Position numbers and translations under genes: made by a program. The notes below the pieces were generated by a model. It had not been told where the DNA came from. It searched no databases and saw nothing but the letters and a program-made list of their open reading frames with translations. 64,000 bases of DNA from Acetobacter peroxydans (GTDB lineage: Bacteria > Pseudomonadota > Alphaproteobacteria > Acetobacterales > Acetobacteraceae): the NCBI RefSeq assembly GCF_006539345.1, contig NZ_BJMV01000003.1, positions 124,001 to 188,000 on the forward strand, read 5' to 3'. Of this stretch, positions 1 to 10,786 are shown in pieces. Numbering within the stretch: the first letter of the stretch is position 1; each line of letters opens with the position of its first letter.

Positions 1-442
1 TGCACGGATGGATATTCGGTGTGTCATACCACGCCGTATGCCAGACGGCTGTCATAGGCATCCGCCCGTTCAACAGCAGCTTGAGCCGTAACTGCCAGTG
101 CCCGAAATTGGGAAAGGACACGATGGCATGGCGCCCAATACGCAGCATCTGCCGCAGCACCTCACGCGGGCGGGCAACGGCCTGCAATGTCCGTTGCAGC
201 ACCACGTAATCAAAAGCGTGATCGGGGTAATGGGCCAGATCATGATCCGCATCGCCATGAACAACCGGCAGGCCATGCGCCACTGAGCGCGTAACCAGTT
301 TCATGTTCAGCTCGATTCCGCGCGCATCGCATCCACGATGACGGAACAGATGGTCAATCAGCAGGCCATCTCCACTGCCGATATCCAGCACCCGTGTTCC
401 GGGCTCGATCATGTCGGCTATCAGGCGTTGATCAAGCCGCAT
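1..442 (-). CDS. metW: Methionine biosynthesis protein MetW (3' part missing)
   Basis: This is a SAM-dependent methyltransferase-fold protein of the MetW family, which in proteobacteria pairs with MetX in the acetylhomoserine route to methionine. Reading on from metX, the frame stays open to the window edge for 147 codons, so the C-terminus lies outside. The N-terminal half shows the family pattern: VLDIGSGDG at about residues 18-26 (SAM-binding motif I), GIELN (motif II), then FDYVVLQRTLQA and SFPNFGHW, all typical MetW signatures. The start codon overlaps the metX stop by one base (TGATG), which indicates translational coupling. Assignment is firm from motifs plus context; the precise biochemical role of MetW within the family is to support MetX activity. 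Confidence 0.93.
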   Translation of the reverse strand, partial: MRLDQRLIADMIEPGTRVLDIGSGDGLLIDHLFRHRGCDARGIELNMKLVTRSVAHGLPVVHGDADHDLAHYPDHAFDYVVLQRTLQAVARPREVLRQMLRIGRHAIVSFPNFGHWQLRLKLLLNGRMPMTAVWHTAWYDTPNIHPC

Positions 443-1683
443 CAGACCAGCCCCGCATGTTCAGCCACACCACAGAGAAACCCCCGTACCGTCCGGTCAA
501 AATCGGGCTCATCCAGCAAGAAAGCATCATGCCCCTTGTCGGTTTCAATCTCGACAAAAGAGACATTGGCCGCTGCCTGATTGAGAGCACGCACCAATGC
601 GCGCGCGGCCGATGTCGGGAACAGCCAGTCCGACGAAAATGAAACGACGCAGAACCTGACCGGCGTACGGGCAAAAGCCGCGGTCAGTTCGCCATCGTGA
701 TCAGCGGCGATATCAAACCAGTCCATCGCACGGGTGATCGACAGGTAAGAGTTGGCATCGAAACGACGCACAAAGCTCGACCCCTGATAGCGCAGATAGG
801 ATTCCACCTCGAAAATATCGCTGAACAGCGAAACCGGCCCTTCCGGCCCAGGGCCGCTGGCAGGGCCGCGCCGGGTTCTGCGCCCGAATTTGCGTGTAAG
901 CGCTTCTTCCGAAAGATAGGTAATATGCGCCATCATGCGCGCGACAGCCAGCCCGCGCGCAGGCACCACGTCGGCCTGCCAGTACCGCCCGCCGCGCCAA
1001 TCGGGGTCAGCAATGATCGCCTGACGACCCACCTCATTGAACGCGATATTCTGCGCGGAATGATAGGGAGCTGTGGCAATGGGCATGGCCGCCAGCATCA
1101 TGTGCGGATAGGTTACGGTCCATTCCAGCACCTGCATACCGCCCATGGAGCCGCCAACAACAGCAAACAGACGCTCGATACCCAGAGCGCTCACCAGCTT
1201 GTATTGGGCACGCACCATATCGCGGATGGTAATAGGCGGAAAATCCGTGCCCCATGGCGCCTCCGCGCCTTCGTCATTCCGCCGTAGCGAACGCGGCCCG
1301 GTGCTGCCCATGCAGCCCCCAAGCACATTGGAGCAGATCACAAAAAAACGGTTGGTATCAATCGGCTTGCCCGGGCCTACCATCCGCTCCCACCAGCCGG
1401 ATTTGCCCGTCAGCGGATGGGTTTCCGCCACATACTGGTCACCAGTAAAAGCATGGCAGATCAGGATGGCATTGTCCCCACGCTCGGAAAGCGTTCCGTA
1501 CGTACAATAGGCGACGTCAATCGGCGCAAGGGACACACCACAATCGAGTTCCAGCCCTTCATCGAAGCGAATATGCTGGTGGCTACCAATTTCAAGGGGT
1601 GTTGTACTGCTCATCAGGGAATGCTCGTTCTCCAGCCTGAGTGTCGGGCCTGTGGGGAAGAACACCGTTCTTCCCTCTGGCAT
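442..1683 (-). CDS. metX: Homoserine O-acetyltransferase MetX
   Basis: Transfers an acetyl (or succinyl) group from the CoA thioester to homoserine, the activating step of methionine synthesis in the cytoplasm. The 413-residue alpha/beta-hydrolase-fold protein carries the nucleophile in GGSMGG (Ser179), the acid in SSDWLFP (Asp352) and the histidine in KGHDAF (His385), a complete triad in MetX order. [10 protein letters not shown] at about 121-130 is also family-typical. The chosen start has a GGGAG close upstream; a second Met at residue 24 (position 1614) would give a more standard N-terminus but has a weaker ribosome site. It sits 24 bases after lepA and directly precedes metW, so the three may be co-transcribed. 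Confidence 0.95.
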   Translation of the reverse strand: MPEGRTVFFPTGPTLRLENEHSLMSSTTPLEIGSHQHIRFDEGLELDCGVSLAPIDVAYCTYGTLSERGDNAILICHAFTGDQYVAETHPLTGKSGWWERMVGPGKPIDTNRFFVICSNVLGGCMGSTGPRSLRRNDEGAEAPWGTDFPPITIRDMVRAQYKLVSALGIERLFAVVGGSMGGMQVLEWTVTYPHMMLAAMPIATAPYHSAQNIAFNEVGRQAIIADPDWRGGRYWQADVVPARGLAVARMMAHITYLSEEALTRKFGRRTRRGPASGPGPEGPVSLFSDIFEVESYLRYQGSSFVRRFDANSYLSITRAMDWFDIAADHDGELTAAFARTPVRFCVVSFSSDWLFPTSAARALVRALNQAAANVSFVEIETDKGHDAFLLDEPDFDRTVRGFLCGVAEHAGLV

Positions 1684-1707
1684 AAACTCCCGACAGGCAG
1701 GGCAGGT

Positions 1708-3513
1708 TCAGTGTTCCATTTTGAGCGCAGCAAGAAAAGCGCTCTGCGGAATTTCAACCTTGCCGAACTGGCGCATTCGCTTTTTGCCTTCCTTCTGCTT
1801 TTCCAGAAGTTTGCGTTTGCGGGAAATATCACCGCCATAACATTTGGCGGTCACGTCTTTTGACAGCGCGCCAATGGTTTCGCGGGCAATGACACGGCTG
1901 CCAATGGCCGCCTGAATGGCGATCTTGAACAACTGGCGCGGAATCAGATCCTTCAGGCGCGCGCAGATGGAACGCCCGCGCGTTTCCGCCGCCGAACGAT
2001 GCGCAATGAAGGAGAGCGCATCCACCGGCTCCTGATTGACCAGAATGGAAATCCGCACGAGGTCGCTCTCCTCGTACCCGTCCATCTGATAATCAAAGCT
2101 CGCGTAACCGCGTGTGAGGGACTTCAGGCGATCGTAGAAATCAAACACGACCTCGTTCAGCGGCAGGCGATAGACCGCCATAGCCCGGTTGCCCACATAG
2201 GTCAGGTCAATCTGTGTGCCACGGCGTTCCGTACACAGAGTGAGCACGGCGCCCAGATATTCATCCGGCACCATAATGGTGGCCTTGATCCAGGGCTCCT
2301 CGATCCGGGCAATCAGGGAGGGGTCGGGCATATCCGCCGGGTTATGCAGTTCTTCACGCTCGCCGTTGGTGCGCTCGATCTTGTAAACGACCGAAGGCGC
2401 TGTGGCGATCAGGTCGAGGTCGAACTCGCGCGACAGACGTTCCTGAATGATTTCAAGGTGCAGCAGCCCCAGAAACCCGCAGCGGAACCCGAAACCAAGT
2501 GCTGCCGATGTTTCCGCTTCATAGTGGAAGGAGGCATCGTTCAGGCGCAGCTTGGCAAGGCTGTCACGCAGCTTTTCGAAATCATCCGCAACAATCGGGT
2601 AAAGGCCGCACCACACGACGGGAATAGAAGGCTTGAACCCTTCCAGCGCCGTTGCCGCCGGGCGGCGATCATCCGTAATGGTGTCACCCACGTTGCAGTC
2701 AGCCACGGTCTTGATGGCGGCGTTAATATAGCCCATCTCGCCCGGCCCGAGGCTGTCAACGGCCGTCATCCGCGGGGCAAACACCCCGACCTGATCCACC
2801 TGATGTACGGCTCCGCTAGACATCATGCGGATTTTCATGCCCTTTTTCAGGCGGCCTTCCTTGATCCGCACCAGCACGATCACACCCAGATAGGGATCGT
2901 ACCAGCTATCGACCAGCATGGCCTGCAAGGGCTTTTCCGCATCGCCCTGTGGCGGCGGCAGGCGGGTTACGATGGCCTCAAGCACGCCTTCGATGTTCAG
3001 CCCGGTCTTGGCGGAAATTTCCACCGCATCGTCCGCCGGAATGCCAATCACTTCCTCGATCTGCGCCTTCACGCGCTCGGGTTCGGCGGCGGGCAGGTCA
3101 ACCTTGTTGAGAACCGGCACGATCTCATGATTGGCGTCGATCGCCTGATACACATTCGCCAGAGTCTGGGCTTCGACCCCCTGCGAGGCGTCAACCACCA
3201 GCAGCGAGCCCTCGCACGCGGCCAGCGAACGACTGACCTCGTAGGCGAAGTCAACATGTCCGGGCGTGTCCATCAGGTTCAGGACGTACGTTTTGCCATC
3301 CTTCGCCGGGTAGGACAGGCGCACCGTCTGCGCCTTGATGGTGATGCCGCGCTCACGCTCCAGGTCCATGTTATCCAGAACCTGATTGGTCATTTCACGC
3401 GCGGTCAGGGCGCCACAGGCCTGAATGAGTCGATCCGCCAGAGTGGATTTCCCATGATCGATATGTGCGATGATGGAAAAGTTGCGGATGAGCGAAAGGG
3501 GTGTGTCGGTCAT
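1708..3513 (-). CDS. lepA: Elongation factor 4 (LepA)
   Basis: Ribosome-associated translational GTPase that acts on the elongating or initiating ribosome, possibly by back-translocation. The 601-residue product shows AHIDHGKST (16-24, P-loop), DTPGH (82-86), NKVD (136-139) and an SAK motif soon after, then EF-G-like domains and a basic C-terminal region with [25 protein letters not shown] sequence characteristic of LepA. A longer reading frame would add 29 residues, but the Met at 3513 is preceded by AAAGGGAG and matches the normal family N-terminus. It lies downstream of an S24-like regulator gene and upstream of metX on the same strand. Confidence 0.97.
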   Translation of the reverse strand: MTDTPLSLIRNFSIIAHIDHGKSTLADRLIQACGALTAREMTNQVLDNMDLERERGITIKAQTVRLSYPAKDGKTYVLNLMDTPGHVDFAYEVSRSLAACEGSLLVVDASQGVEAQTLANVYQAIDANHEIVPVLNKVDLPAAEPERVKAQIEEVIGIPADDAVEISAKTGLNIEGVLEAIVTRLPPPQGDAEKPLQAMLVDSWYDPYLGVIVLVRIKEGRLKKGMKIRMMSSGAVHQVDQVGVFAPRMTAVDSLGPGEMGYINAAIKTVADCNVGDTITDDRRPAATALEGFKPSIPVVWCGLYPIVADDFEKLRDSLAKLRLNDASFHYEAETSAALGFGFRCGFLGLLHLEIIQERLSREFDLDLIATAPSVVYKIERTNGEREELHNPADMPDPSLIARIEEPWIKATIMVPDEYLGAVLTLCTERRGTQIDLTYVGNRAMAVYRLPLNEVVFDFYDRLKSLTRGYASFDYQMDGYEESDLVRISILVNQEPVDALSFIAHRSAAETRGRSICARLKDLIPRQLFKIAIQAAIGSRVIARETIGALSKDVTAKCYGGDISRKRKLLEKQKEGKKRMRQFGKVEIPQSAFLAALKMEH

Positions 3514-3620
3514 GCTGCTCCCTTTAAGGGAAATAAAGGAAAAAGTCAGCCGGTTCCTGCACGCCCGACCCAACTTGGCGCATTTTTTTCGCACCACCAC
3601 CCAAGACTGTCCACACGGTT

Positions 3621-4283
3621 CTACGCCGTGGTCATGACAATCCTGTGCAGATAATAGCCCTCGCCCTCGGGAACAGGCCGCCCCGCCCCTTCAGGCGCAT
3701 CGAACGGGCGAATCATACCGGGCGGGTGGTCACTCATGATCCCGACCCAGGGGGCCTCACCCGGCGCCACCAGCAGAACCCGGTCCTGAGCCCGCACCGG
3801 GACCCCCGGCAGCAGAACAACGGACGCGCCCTCGCGCAGCACCGGCTCGCACAGGTCTGTATCAATCCGCACGACATAGGCTGGGGGCGGCAGGCTGAAG
3901 GGACAATCCATCTCCTCCCACGCAGACCCGATGGGCAGACCATGCCGGTCAAACAATCCCTCTTGCCCCAGGTGCGAAAGGGGCAGACCCCACATACCGC
4001 CCTCAGCCACCTCCGGTTCCAGAGCGCGCTCCAGCCCCTGATGAGGCAGCGGCCTTTTTTCCAGGCCCGCCGCAAACACGCTCAACGGCATATCCAGCAC
4101 ATCCAGCGCACGCAGCAGACTCCCAAGGGAAAGCCAACGCACCCGGCCATCTCCATCCCCCCTGCGGGAAGGGTTGAACGCCGTGGCGTCGAGTCCAGCC
4201 GCGCGCGCGAGACCCGAAGGCGTCAGCCCCCGTTCCCGCGCGAGCGTATCAAGCGCCATCCAGACATCGTGTGCGGCAATCAT
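3621..4283 (-). CDS. HTH protein with degenerate S24 (LexA/CI-like) domain
   Basis: A 220-residue protein that joins an N-terminal XRE-like helix-turn-helix (about residues 5-75, with [19 protein letters not shown]) to a C-terminal domain resembling the S24 self-cleaving peptidases (about 125-215, with a [17 protein letters not shown] stretch). In true S24 proteins the catalytic serine sits in an S-M-x-P context; here the equivalent place reads C-E-P (Cys145), so self-cleavage is doubtful. Such proteins are widespread in alphaproteobacteria as repressors of unknown regulon. The first four bases overlap the end of the upstream small gene, suggesting the two are translated together. Function beyond DNA binding is unknown. 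Confidence 0.75.
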   Translation of the reverse strand: MIAAHDVWMALDTLARERGLTPSGLARAAGLDATAFNPSRRGDGDGRVRWLSLGSLLRALDVLDMPLSVFAAGLEKRPLPHQGLERALEPEVAEGGMWGLPLSHLGQEGLFDRHGLPIGSAWEEMDCPFSLPPPAYVVRIDTDLCEPVLREGASVVLLPGVPVRAQDRVLLVAPGEAPWVGIMSDHPPGMIRPFDAPEGAGRPVPEGEGYYLHRIVMTTA

Positions 4284-4534
4284 GTCTTTAAAGGGACCTG
4301 ATGCCCGTGTTTGAGAATTTCCTGTGCATGACGCTGCCGCCCGGCGGGCGTCATAAAAAAGCGCCCCTCCTCGGAGCAGACGACAAAGCCCATGCGCTGC
4401 ATACGCTCAAGGCAGGGATCATCTTTCAGCCCTTTCGGCCGCCCCGCCAACCCAGCCAGCGCCACCCTGTGCAGAGCCGAACGGCAACAGGGCTCAAGAT
4501 AGGGTTCTTTCCACATCGCTACAGGATTACCCAT
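4280..4534 (-). CDS. Small winged-helix-like conserved protein
   Basis: About 84 residues; not a family I can name. The pattern DPCLERMQRMGFVVCSEEGR followed by FFMTPAGRQRH looks like the recognition helix and wing of a small winged-helix DNA-binding fold, but this is structural guesswork. The frame is open further upstream, to 4627, but that extension would run through the glnA terminator, so I prefer a start at or just after 4534 (Met at 4534 or 4516); neither has a strong ribosome site. Its stop overlaps the start of the S24-like gene by four bases, so the two probably form a transcription unit, perhaps a two-protein regulator. Confidence 0.55.
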   Translation of the reverse strand: MGNPVAMWKEPYLEPCCRSALHRVALAGLAGRPKGLKDDPCLERMQRMGFVVCSEEGRFFMTPAGRQRHAQEILKHGHQVPLKT

Positions 4535-4570
4535 TCGCCACACGCCCGCAAGCATCAGACCACAGCCCAT

Positions 4571-4599
4571 AAAAAAACGCGGCCCCAAAAGGGACCGCG
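4571..4599 (-). terminator. Rho-independent terminator after glnA
   Basis: Read on the minus strand, a 9-bp GC-rich stem (4591-4599 with 4578-4586, one G-T pair) closes a TTTT loop and is followed directly by seven T. It sits about 60 bases after the glnA stop and separates glnB-glnA from the following regulator pair. Confidence 0.9.
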
Positions 4600-4659
4600 C
4601 CTTCATAATGTAACAATCTGTCAGCACCGGGGGCTGAAAACGCTCAGCCCCCGACAGGC

Positions 4660-6105
4660 TCAGACAGAGTAGTACATTTCGAACTCAACCGGGTGCGGCG
4701 TGTGTTCGAAGCGATACACATCCTGCCACTTGAGGCCGATGTAGCTTTCGATCTGGTCTTTGGTGAACACGCCACCAGCCAGCAGGAAGTCATGGTCAGC
4801 GGCCAGAGCTTCCAGAGCTTCACGCAGCGAACCGCACACGGTCGGGATCTGCTTCAGTTCTTCGGGCGGCAGGTCATACAGATCCTTGTCCATGGCATCG
4901 CCAGGGTGGATCTTGTTCTTGATGCCGTCCAGACCAGCCATCAGCATGGCGGAGAACGCCAGGTAGGGGTTGGCGGTCGGATCGGGGAAGCGAACCTCGA
5001 CGCGCTTGGCCTTGGGGCTGGTCGCGTAGGGGATACGGCAGGAAGCGGAACGGTTGCGGGCGGAGTAAGCCAGCAGCACCGGCGCTTCAAAGCCGGGGAT
5101 CAGACGCTTGTAGGAGTTGGTGGAGGGGTTCGTGAAAGCGTTCAGCGCCTTCGCGTGCTTGATGATACCACCGATGTAGTACAGCGCCGTGTCGGACAGG
5201 TCAGCATAGCCATTACCAGCGAAGGTCGGCTTGCCGTCTTTCCAGATCGACTGATGGACGTGCATACCGGACCCGTTGTCACCGAAAATCGGCTTGGGCA
5301 TGAACGTGGCCGTCTTGCCATAGGAATGCGCGACGTTGTGCACGCAGTACTTATAGATCTGCATGAAGTCGGCAGCGCGCACCAGCGTTTCGAACTTGGT
5401 GCCCAGTTCGTGCTGGGACTGCGCCACTTCGTGGTGGTGCTTTTCGATCGCCAGACCCATTTCGCCCATGGTGGCCAGCATTTCGGCGCGCAGGTCGCTT
5501 TCGCTGTCAACCGGAGCAACGGGGAAGTAACCCCCCTTCACGCCCGGACGATGGCCCATGTTGCCTTCCGGGAAATCCTTCAGGGAAGCGCCAGGCCCTT
5601 CAATGCTGTCGAGCTGGTACTTGCCGTAGTTCGGGCCCGTGCCGAACTGCACGTTGTCGAACACGAAGAACTCGGCTTCCGGGCCGAAGAAAGCCGTATC
5701 ACCCAGCCCGGAGGACTTCAGATACTGCTCGGCCAGCTTGGCGGTGGAGCGCGGGTCGCGGTTGTAAGGCTGCCCGGTGGAGGGCTCGATGATATCGCAG
5801 AACAGGATCAGCTGCGGGCGTGCGGAGAACGGGTCCACCACGGCGGAGGTCGCATCCGGCAGCAGCACCATGTCGCTTTCATTGATGGCTTTCCATCCGG
5901 CGATGGAAGAGCCATCGAACATGAAACCATCGGTAAAACTGTCTTCTTCGATGGTGCTGACATGCTGGCACGTGTGCTGCCACTTGCCATGCGTATCCGT
6001 AAAGCGCAGATCCACCAGTTCGATCGCGTGTTCCTGGATCAGATCAAAAACTTTGGCAATTGCAGCGGCCTTGCTGTCGCCCGCCGAAGCTGTTTTCTTT
6101 ACCAT
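4660..6105 (-). CDS. glnA: Glutamine synthetase type I
   Basis: Makes glutamine from glutamate, ammonia and ATP; the central step of ammonium assimilation. The 481-residue product has [11 protein letters not shown], the NRDPR region, [12 protein letters not shown] (active-site glutamates), the GSGMHVHQS nucleotide loop, and [16 protein letters not shown]. The adenylylation site is present as Tyr410 in DLYDLPPEE, so control by GlnE adenylyltransferase is expected. The start at 6105 follows AGGTGAGAAGAG and gives the normal family N-terminus; an upstream extension of 16 residues is less likely. It follows glnB by 108 bases, the classic alphaproteobacterial glnBA order. Confidence 0.98.
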   Translation of the reverse strand: MVKKTASAGDSKAAAIAKVFDLIQEHAIELVDLRFTDTHGKWQHTCQHVSTIEEDSFTDGFMFDGSSIAGWKAINESDMVLLPDATSAVVDPFSARPQLILFCDIIEPSTGQPYNRDPRSTAKLAEQYLKSSGLGDTAFFGPEAEFFVFDNVQFGTGPNYGKYQLDSIEGPGASLKDFPEGNMGHRPGVKGGYFPVAPVDSESDLRAEMLATMGEMGLAIEKHHHEVAQSQHELGTKFETLVRAADFMQIYKYCVHNVAHSYGKTATFMPKPIFGDNGSGMHVHQSIWKDGKPTFAGNGYADLSDTALYYIGGIIKHAKALNAFTNPSTNSYKRLIPGFEAPVLLAYSARNRSASCRIPYATSPKAKRVEVRFPDPTANPYLAFSAMLMAGLDGIKNKIHPGDAMDKDLYDLPPEELKQIPTVCGSLREALEALAADHDFLLAGGVFTKDQIESYIGLKWQDVYRFEHTPHPVEFEMYYSV

Positions 6106-6213
6106 GCTCTTCTCACCTAAAAAGCCTGAGATACGTGCCGCACCCCGCGACACGCGCTATATAACCAAAGGGGCCAGCCCCCATTTTTTATGCCGGCACG
6201 CCGGTACAAAAAA

Positions 6214-6561
<348 letters not shown>

Positions 6562-6579
6562 TCAGCACACCATGTCATG

Positions 6580-6597
6580 AGCCCGCTCTTGCGGGCT
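6580..6597 (-). promoter_or_regulatory. Hairpin in the glnB leader
   Basis: A perfect 7-bp inverted repeat (AGCCCGC and GCGGGCT) around a 4-base loop lies about 28 bases before the glnB start. There is no T-run, so it is not a simple terminator; it may be an mRNA structure or operator. No known riboswitch matches by eye. Confidence 0.4.
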
Positions 6598-6812
6598 GTC
6601 CGTAACCTGTAATCCACAGCCGTACCGTCCCCCGTTACGGCGTACGGCGGCGTGTGTGTTTCACACTTGCACGCCTTGCTCCGCCGGGCAATCGGTAGAT
6701 GTGAATTTGTATCGATCCGGCATTAAAACACGGGGGGCCTCTTCCAGCCTAATCTTGACATGAGTGTTTTTCATTTTACGCAGCCCCGACAAACGGGCAA
6801 GAAAACCGGCCC

Positions 6813-8006
6813 ATGACCAGAACGCTCAACCAGAACCTCGTCGCCCTGCCGACAACCATCTTCACGCTCATGTCCGAGCTGGCCCGCCAGCACGACGCCA
6901 TCAATCTCGGGCAGGGCTTTCCCGATACGGAAGGCCCGCAGGATATGGTGCGCGTGGCGGCTGACGCCCTGCTGGACAACCGTAACCAGTATGCGCCACT
7001 GACAGGCCTGCCGGAACTGCGTCAGGCCGTAGCCGATGCCAGCCTGCGCTTTCAGGGTATTGAAGTCAGTCCCGATTCGGAGGTCGTGATCACCTCCGGG
7101 GCCACGGAAGCGCTCGCTGCCGCCTTTCTCGCCCTGATCGAACCGGGTGATGAAATCGTGCTGATGGAGCCACTGTACGATACCTATCTGCCGGTCATTC
7201 GCCAGCTTGGGGGCATCCCCCGCCTCGTCCGGCTTGAAGCACCGGACTGGGCGCTACCCCGCAAGGCGCTGGAGGAAGCGTTTTCAGCCCGAACAAAAGC
7301 CATTGTGCTGAACAGCCCGATGAACCCCACCGGCAAGGTTTTCAATGCCGAGGAACTGGATTTCATCGCGGACCTCGTACGTCGCTATGATACCTATGCC
7401 ATCTGCGATGAGGTCTATGAACATCTCGCCTTCGGCGCTCCGCATATCTCGCTCATGAGCCGGGCTGACATGCGCGGGCGCTGCCTGCGCATTGGCAGCG
7501 CGGGCAAGAGCTTTTCCCTCACTGGCTGGAAAGTCGGCTACGTAACCGCAGCCCCTGAGTTGGCCTCGGTCGTCTCCAAGGCGCACCAGAATCTGGTTTT
7601 TTCCACGGCTCCCAACCTGCAGCGTGCTGTAGCGTTCGGCCTGAACAAGGACAGCGCCTATTTTACCGACCTCGCCCGCGACATGGACAAGAAGCGCCTG
7701 ATTCTTTCAACGGGCCTGGAACGCGCCGGATTCCGGGTACTGCCCTGCCAGGGCAGCTATTTTGTCATGGCTGATATTACACCTTTTACACAGGGCGGCC
7801 CGCAAAACGGGATGGACGACGTAGCCTTCTCCCGCCTGCTGACACAGCAGGCACGTGTCACCACCATTCCGGCCTCCGCCTTCTACGACCCGAACGGACA
7901 GACCCCGCCGCCACGCAACCTGATCCGCTTTGCATTCTGCAAACGCGAAGAAGTACTGCTGGAGGCCGTGGCCCGGATTGAGATCTGGAAAAACAGTCAG
8001 TCGTGA
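6813..8006 (+). CDS. PLP aminotransferase, class I/II (methionine/kynurenine-type)
   Basis: Fold-type I pyridoxal-phosphate aminotransferase of 397 residues. The Schiff-base lysine is Lys232 in SAGKSFSLTGWKVGY; NSPMNPTGK (about 168-175) and CDEVYEHL (198-205) are the usual PLP-contact motifs, and RFAFCK near the C-terminus holds the carboxylate-binding Arg. The sequence resembles the YbdL/kynurenine aminotransferase branch, which acts on methionine, aromatic amino acids or kynurenine, so the exact substrate cannot be given. It diverges from glnB and stands alone; the next gene is tRNA-His. An alternative is a general aspartate aminotransferase, less likely from the spacing of motifs. Confidence 0.85.
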   Translation: MTRTLNQNLVALPTTIFTLMSELARQHDAINLGQGFPDTEGPQDMVRVAADALLDNRNQYAPLTGLPELRQAVADASLRFQGIEVSPDSEVVITSGATEALAAAFLALIEPGDEIVLMEPLYDTYLPVIRQLGGIPRLVRLEAPDWALPRKALEEAFSARTKAIVLNSPMNPTGKVFNAEELDFIADLVRRYDTYAICDEVYEHLAFGAPHISLMSRADMRGRCLRIGSAGKSFSLTGWKVGYVTAAPELASVVSKAHQNLVFSTAPNLQRAVAFGLNKDSAYFTDLARDMDKKRLILSTGLERAGFRVLPCQGSYFVMADITPFTQGGPQNGMDDVAFSRLLTQQARVTTIPASAFYDPNGQTPPPRNLIRFAFCKREEVLLEAVARIEIWKNSQS

Positions 8007-8080
8007 TTTTTTCCATGCCAAACCGTGTTCTTTGCGGTTGACGGGTGAATGAGTTTTCTCTAAACGTCCGCTTGCTGTGT

Positions 8081-8157
8081 GGCGGACGTAGCTCAGCTGG
8101 TAGAGCGCCGGTTTGTGGTACCGGTGGTCGCGGGTTCGAGCCCCGTCGTTCGCCCCA
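8081..8157 (+). tRNA. tRNA-His (anticodon GTG)
   Basis: Full cloverleaf: acceptor GCGGACG with CGTTCGC, D-arm, anticodon stem CCGGT/ACCGG closing loop TTGTGGT with anticodon GTG at 8115-8117, and T-arm GCGGG/CCCGT. The extra G at position -1 (8081) faces C73 (8154), the hallmark of bacterial tRNA-His, and the CCA end is encoded (8155-8157). Confidence 0.97.
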
Positions 8158-8286
8158 GCATATTTTTGCTTCCGAAATCGCTATCTGGCTTTGCTGTCGC
8201 TCTTCAAGAGCCGCATTGATGCGCCGCAAGCGCGCAGCCTGCTTCGGGCACTGTTTTTTCCCACATCCTCGTGCGATACCGGCGCA

Positions 8287-9063
8287 ATGAACGATACCTC
8301 TTGCCCGCCCGTTACCCCACAGGAAGCGCCCTGCCCTGTCTGCGGAAATGCACATGCCGCTTTTGCTTTTCCTGCATACGGGTACGATCTCAACAGATAC
8401 GACCTGTTCCGCTGCTCTACGTGTGCGCTGGTGTTTGTTTCCCCCTTTCCGTCGGCGGAAACGCTGAGGACGTTCTATCGCACCAACTACCGACAGGCCT
8501 CGGCCACCTTCTATCCCAAGGCATCAAGCCGCCGCCGACGTGCCGTGTGGCGCAGCCTCGCCTTTCTGCCGCAGGTCGTCGGCAAGGACGTACTGGAAAT
8601 CGGATGTGGCGGGGGCTTCATGGTCGAAGCTTTCAAACGTCTGGGCGCACGCGTTATAGGGCTGGATATCAGCCAGAACAGTATTGATTACGCCAGAGCG
8701 CATTTCGGACACTGCACCTTTTATTGCGAAACCATGCAGGAATTCAGACAGCGCGGTCTGCAGTTTGATTTCGTTTTCACGTCCGAGGTCATGGAACACC
8801 TGCCCGGCCCGACGGACTTCATGCAGACTCTGGAGGCCGTCGTGCGCCCCGGCGGGTTTGTGTATGCCTCCGCGCCGGATTACAGCCACCCACGCGCCCC
8901 TTCGGATCTCATCCTCTGGGACGCCATGTGCCCGCCCGAGCACCTGCTGTTTTTCAGCTCGGATACCCTTATCCGGCTGTTTACCGATCACGGCTTTACC
9001 CTTTATCGGAATTTTGGCAGCAAAACCCCGGCCCATTCGATGCTGTTCCGACGCTCCGCCTGA
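8287..9063 (+). CDS. Class I SAM-dependent methyltransferase with N-terminal zinc ribbon
   Basis: A 258-residue protein. Residues 16-46 hold two CxxC pairs (Cys16/19 and Cys43/46), a small zinc ribbon. VLEIGCGGG at 102-110 is the SAM-binding glycine loop, with GLDISQNSI as motif II and SEVMEHL as the post-motif seen in polysaccharide- or lipid-modifying methyltransferases. This layout is common next to glycan clusters, but no such genes flank it here. The substrate is unknown. I take the Met at 8287; the open frame reaches back into tRNA-His, which cannot be coding. Confidence 0.75.
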   Translation: MNDTSCPPVTPQEAPCPVCGNAHAAFAFPAYGYDLNRYDLFRCSTCALVFVSPFPSAETLRTFYRTNYRQASATFYPKASSRRRRAVWRSLAFLPQVVGKDVLEIGCGGGFMVEAFKRLGARVIGLDISQNSIDYARAHFGHCTFYCETMQEFRQRGLQFDFVFTSEVMEHLPGPTDFMQTLEAVVRPGGFVYASAPDYSHPRAPSDLILWDAMCPPEHLLFFSSDTLIRLFTDHGFTLYRNFGSKTPAHSMLFRRSA

Positions 9064-9307
9064 ATCCCTGCATCTGACAGCAGCGCGATAAGGCCGCAAG
9101 CGCCTCGCATTGTCACAACAACGCTAGTCACACTCTCTTCCATGGCGGAAAACCGCCATCGCTCTGACTGTGGCCTGTTCTCTGTCCTGATTGTGAAGAG
9201 TGCACACTCCCGTTCCGCCATAAGGTCTTTTAATCCGCCCGGCGCATACGTTGATGAATTTCCATACGCCTGGCGCAATAAAAAACTTCGGAGACGGATA
9301 CCTCACA

Positions 9308-10528
9308 ATGGCGAAAATAAAGGTCAAAAACCCGGTTGTGGAAATGGACGGGGATGAAATGACCCGCATCATCTGGCACTTCATCCGTGAACGCCTGATC
9401 CTGCCCTATCTGGACATTGACCTGAAATACTATGACCTCGGCATCGAACACCGTGATGCAACCGATGATCAGGTCACCATCGACGCCGCCGAGGCCACTA
9501 AACGCTACGGCGTAGCGGTCAAGTGCGCCACCATCACCCCGGATGAAGCGCGCGTGAAGGAATTCGGGCTCAAGAAAATGTGGCGCTCGCCTAACGGCAC
9601 CATCCGCAATATTCTTGACGGCACCATTTTCCGCGAGCCCATCATCTGCTCCAATGTGCCGCGCCTTGTTCCGCACTGGACCCAGCCCATCGTCATTGGT
9701 CGCCATGCTTACGGCGATATCTACCGCGCGGCTGAAACGCGTATTCCCGGTGCAGGCCGTGTCACGCTTAACTTCGTACCTGAAGATGGTGGCGAGCCGA
9801 TTGTGCTGGACGTGCATGACTTCAAGGGGCCGGGCGTGGCTCTGGGTATGCACAACACCCGCGCCTCCATCGAAGGATTCGCCCGCGCTTCGCTCTCCTA
9901 CGGGCGTGACCGCAAGCTGCCGGTTTACCTGTCCACCAAGAACACCATCCTCAAAGCCTATGATGGCATGTTCAAGGATGTGTTCCAGGAAGTGTACGAG
10001 CGTGAATTCAAGTCCGAGTTTGAAAAACTGGGGCTGACCTATGAGCACCGCCTGATTGACGACATGGTGGCCTGCGCCCTCAAATGGCCGGGCGGCTATG
10101 TGTGGGCCTGCAAAAACTACGATGGCGACGTGGAAAGCGACATTGTGGCGCAGGGCTTCGGCAGCCTCGGGCTCATGACTTCCGTGCTGCTCAACCCCAC
10201 GGGCGATGTGGTGGAAGCCGAAGCCGCGCACGGCACGGTGACACGCCACTACCGCGAACACCAGAAGGGCAAGCCCACCAGCACCAACCCGATTGCCTCC
10301 ATCTTTGCATGGACGCGCGGGCTGGCCTATCGCGGGCGCTTTGACGACACGCCGGACGTTGTCAACTTCGCCAACACGCTTGAGCGCGTCTGCATCGAAA
10401 CCGTCGAAGGCGGCCAGATGACCAAAGATCTCGCCCTGCTGGTTGGCAATGGTGCGAAATGGCTCGACACCCAGCCCTTCCTGAATGTGCTGGATGAGGC
10501 GCTGAACAAGGCCCTGCCCAAGGCCTGA
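9308..10528 (+). CDS. icd: NADP-dependent isocitrate dehydrogenase
   Basis: Oxidatively decarboxylates isocitrate to 2-oxoglutarate with NADP, supplying both the TCA cycle intermediate and NADPH. The 406-residue sequence is the eukaryotic-like homodimeric type rather than the E. coli type: it begins with [17 protein letters not shown], has [12 protein letters not shown] and the YDGDVESD and [12 protein letters not shown] motifs. The start at 9308 is preceded by CGGAGACGG and gives the standard N-terminus. It supplies 2-oxoglutarate, the signal sensed by PII, though it is not in an operon with glnB. A GC-rich hairpin series ending in T5 follows. Confidence 0.97.
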   Translation: MAKIKVKNPVVEMDGDEMTRIIWHFIRERLILPYLDIDLKYYDLGIEHRDATDDQVTIDAAEATKRYGVAVKCATITPDEARVKEFGLKKMWRSPNGTIRNILDGTIFREPIICSNVPRLVPHWTQPIVIGRHAYGDIYRAAETRIPGAGRVTLNFVPEDGGEPIVLDVHDFKGPGVALGMHNTRASIEGFARASLSYGRDRKLPVYLSTKNTILKAYDGMFKDVFQEVYEREFKSEFEKLGLTYEHRLIDDMVACALKWPGGYVWACKNYDGDVESDIVAQGFGSLGLMTSVLLNPTGDVVEAEAAHGTVTRHYREHQKGKPTSTNPIASIFAWTRGLAYRGRFDDTPDVVNFANTLERVCIETVEGGQMTKDLALLVGNGAKWLDTQPFLNVLDEALNKALPKA

Positions 10529-10565
10529 GAGCACCGGCCCCGCTCACCACAGCGGGCCTGACTGA

Positions 10566-10630
10566 ACCGGGGCGGCGCACACCCGCCCCGGTGCTTCACG
10601 CGCGGCTCTCACTCCGGGTCGCGCGTTTTT
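10566..10630 (+). terminator. Hairpins and rho-independent terminator after icd
   Basis: Two stems follow icd. The first pairs 10566-10575 with 10583-10592 (10 bp, no T-run). The second pairs ACGCGCG at 10598-10604 with CGCGCGT at 10620-10626 and runs into TTTTT, a plausible intrinsic terminator, though its loop is long (15 bases). Confidence 0.65.
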
Positions 10631-10786
10631 GTACCCGCTTCCATACCGGGCCCCACAGCCTGCACAGCCATATCCCTGCCTCAATGCCACGGCAGCCTTT
10701 CGGCTCTGACTGCCCACGCTCTTGCGTCCGGGCCGCTCTTGGCCCTATGCCCGCAGGCAGGACCAGACAAGCAGGATGGATACTCA

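Noticed and set aside
1999..3654. Long open frame on the plus strand (551 codons) opposite lepA
   Set aside because: It is an antisense frame of the LepA gene produced by high GC; it has no family motifs or ribosome site, while lepA has both.
4693..6120. Long plus-strand open frame (475 codons) opposite glnA
   Set aside because: Antisense to a conserved glutamine synthetase, with no recognisable protein.
6106..6213. Terminator between glnB and glnA
   Set aside because: Two short GC hairpins with short T-stretches exist, but the stems are only 4-5 bp, and the pair is a classic co-transcribed unit.
8113..8286. Methyltransferase reading frame extended upstream through tRNA-His
   Set aside because: The extension covers a complete tRNA gene, so the real start is the Met at 8287.
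9230..10534. Long minus-strand open frame (434 codons) opposite icd
   Set aside because: Antisense shadow of a certain gene; composition typical of GC-rich antisense frames.
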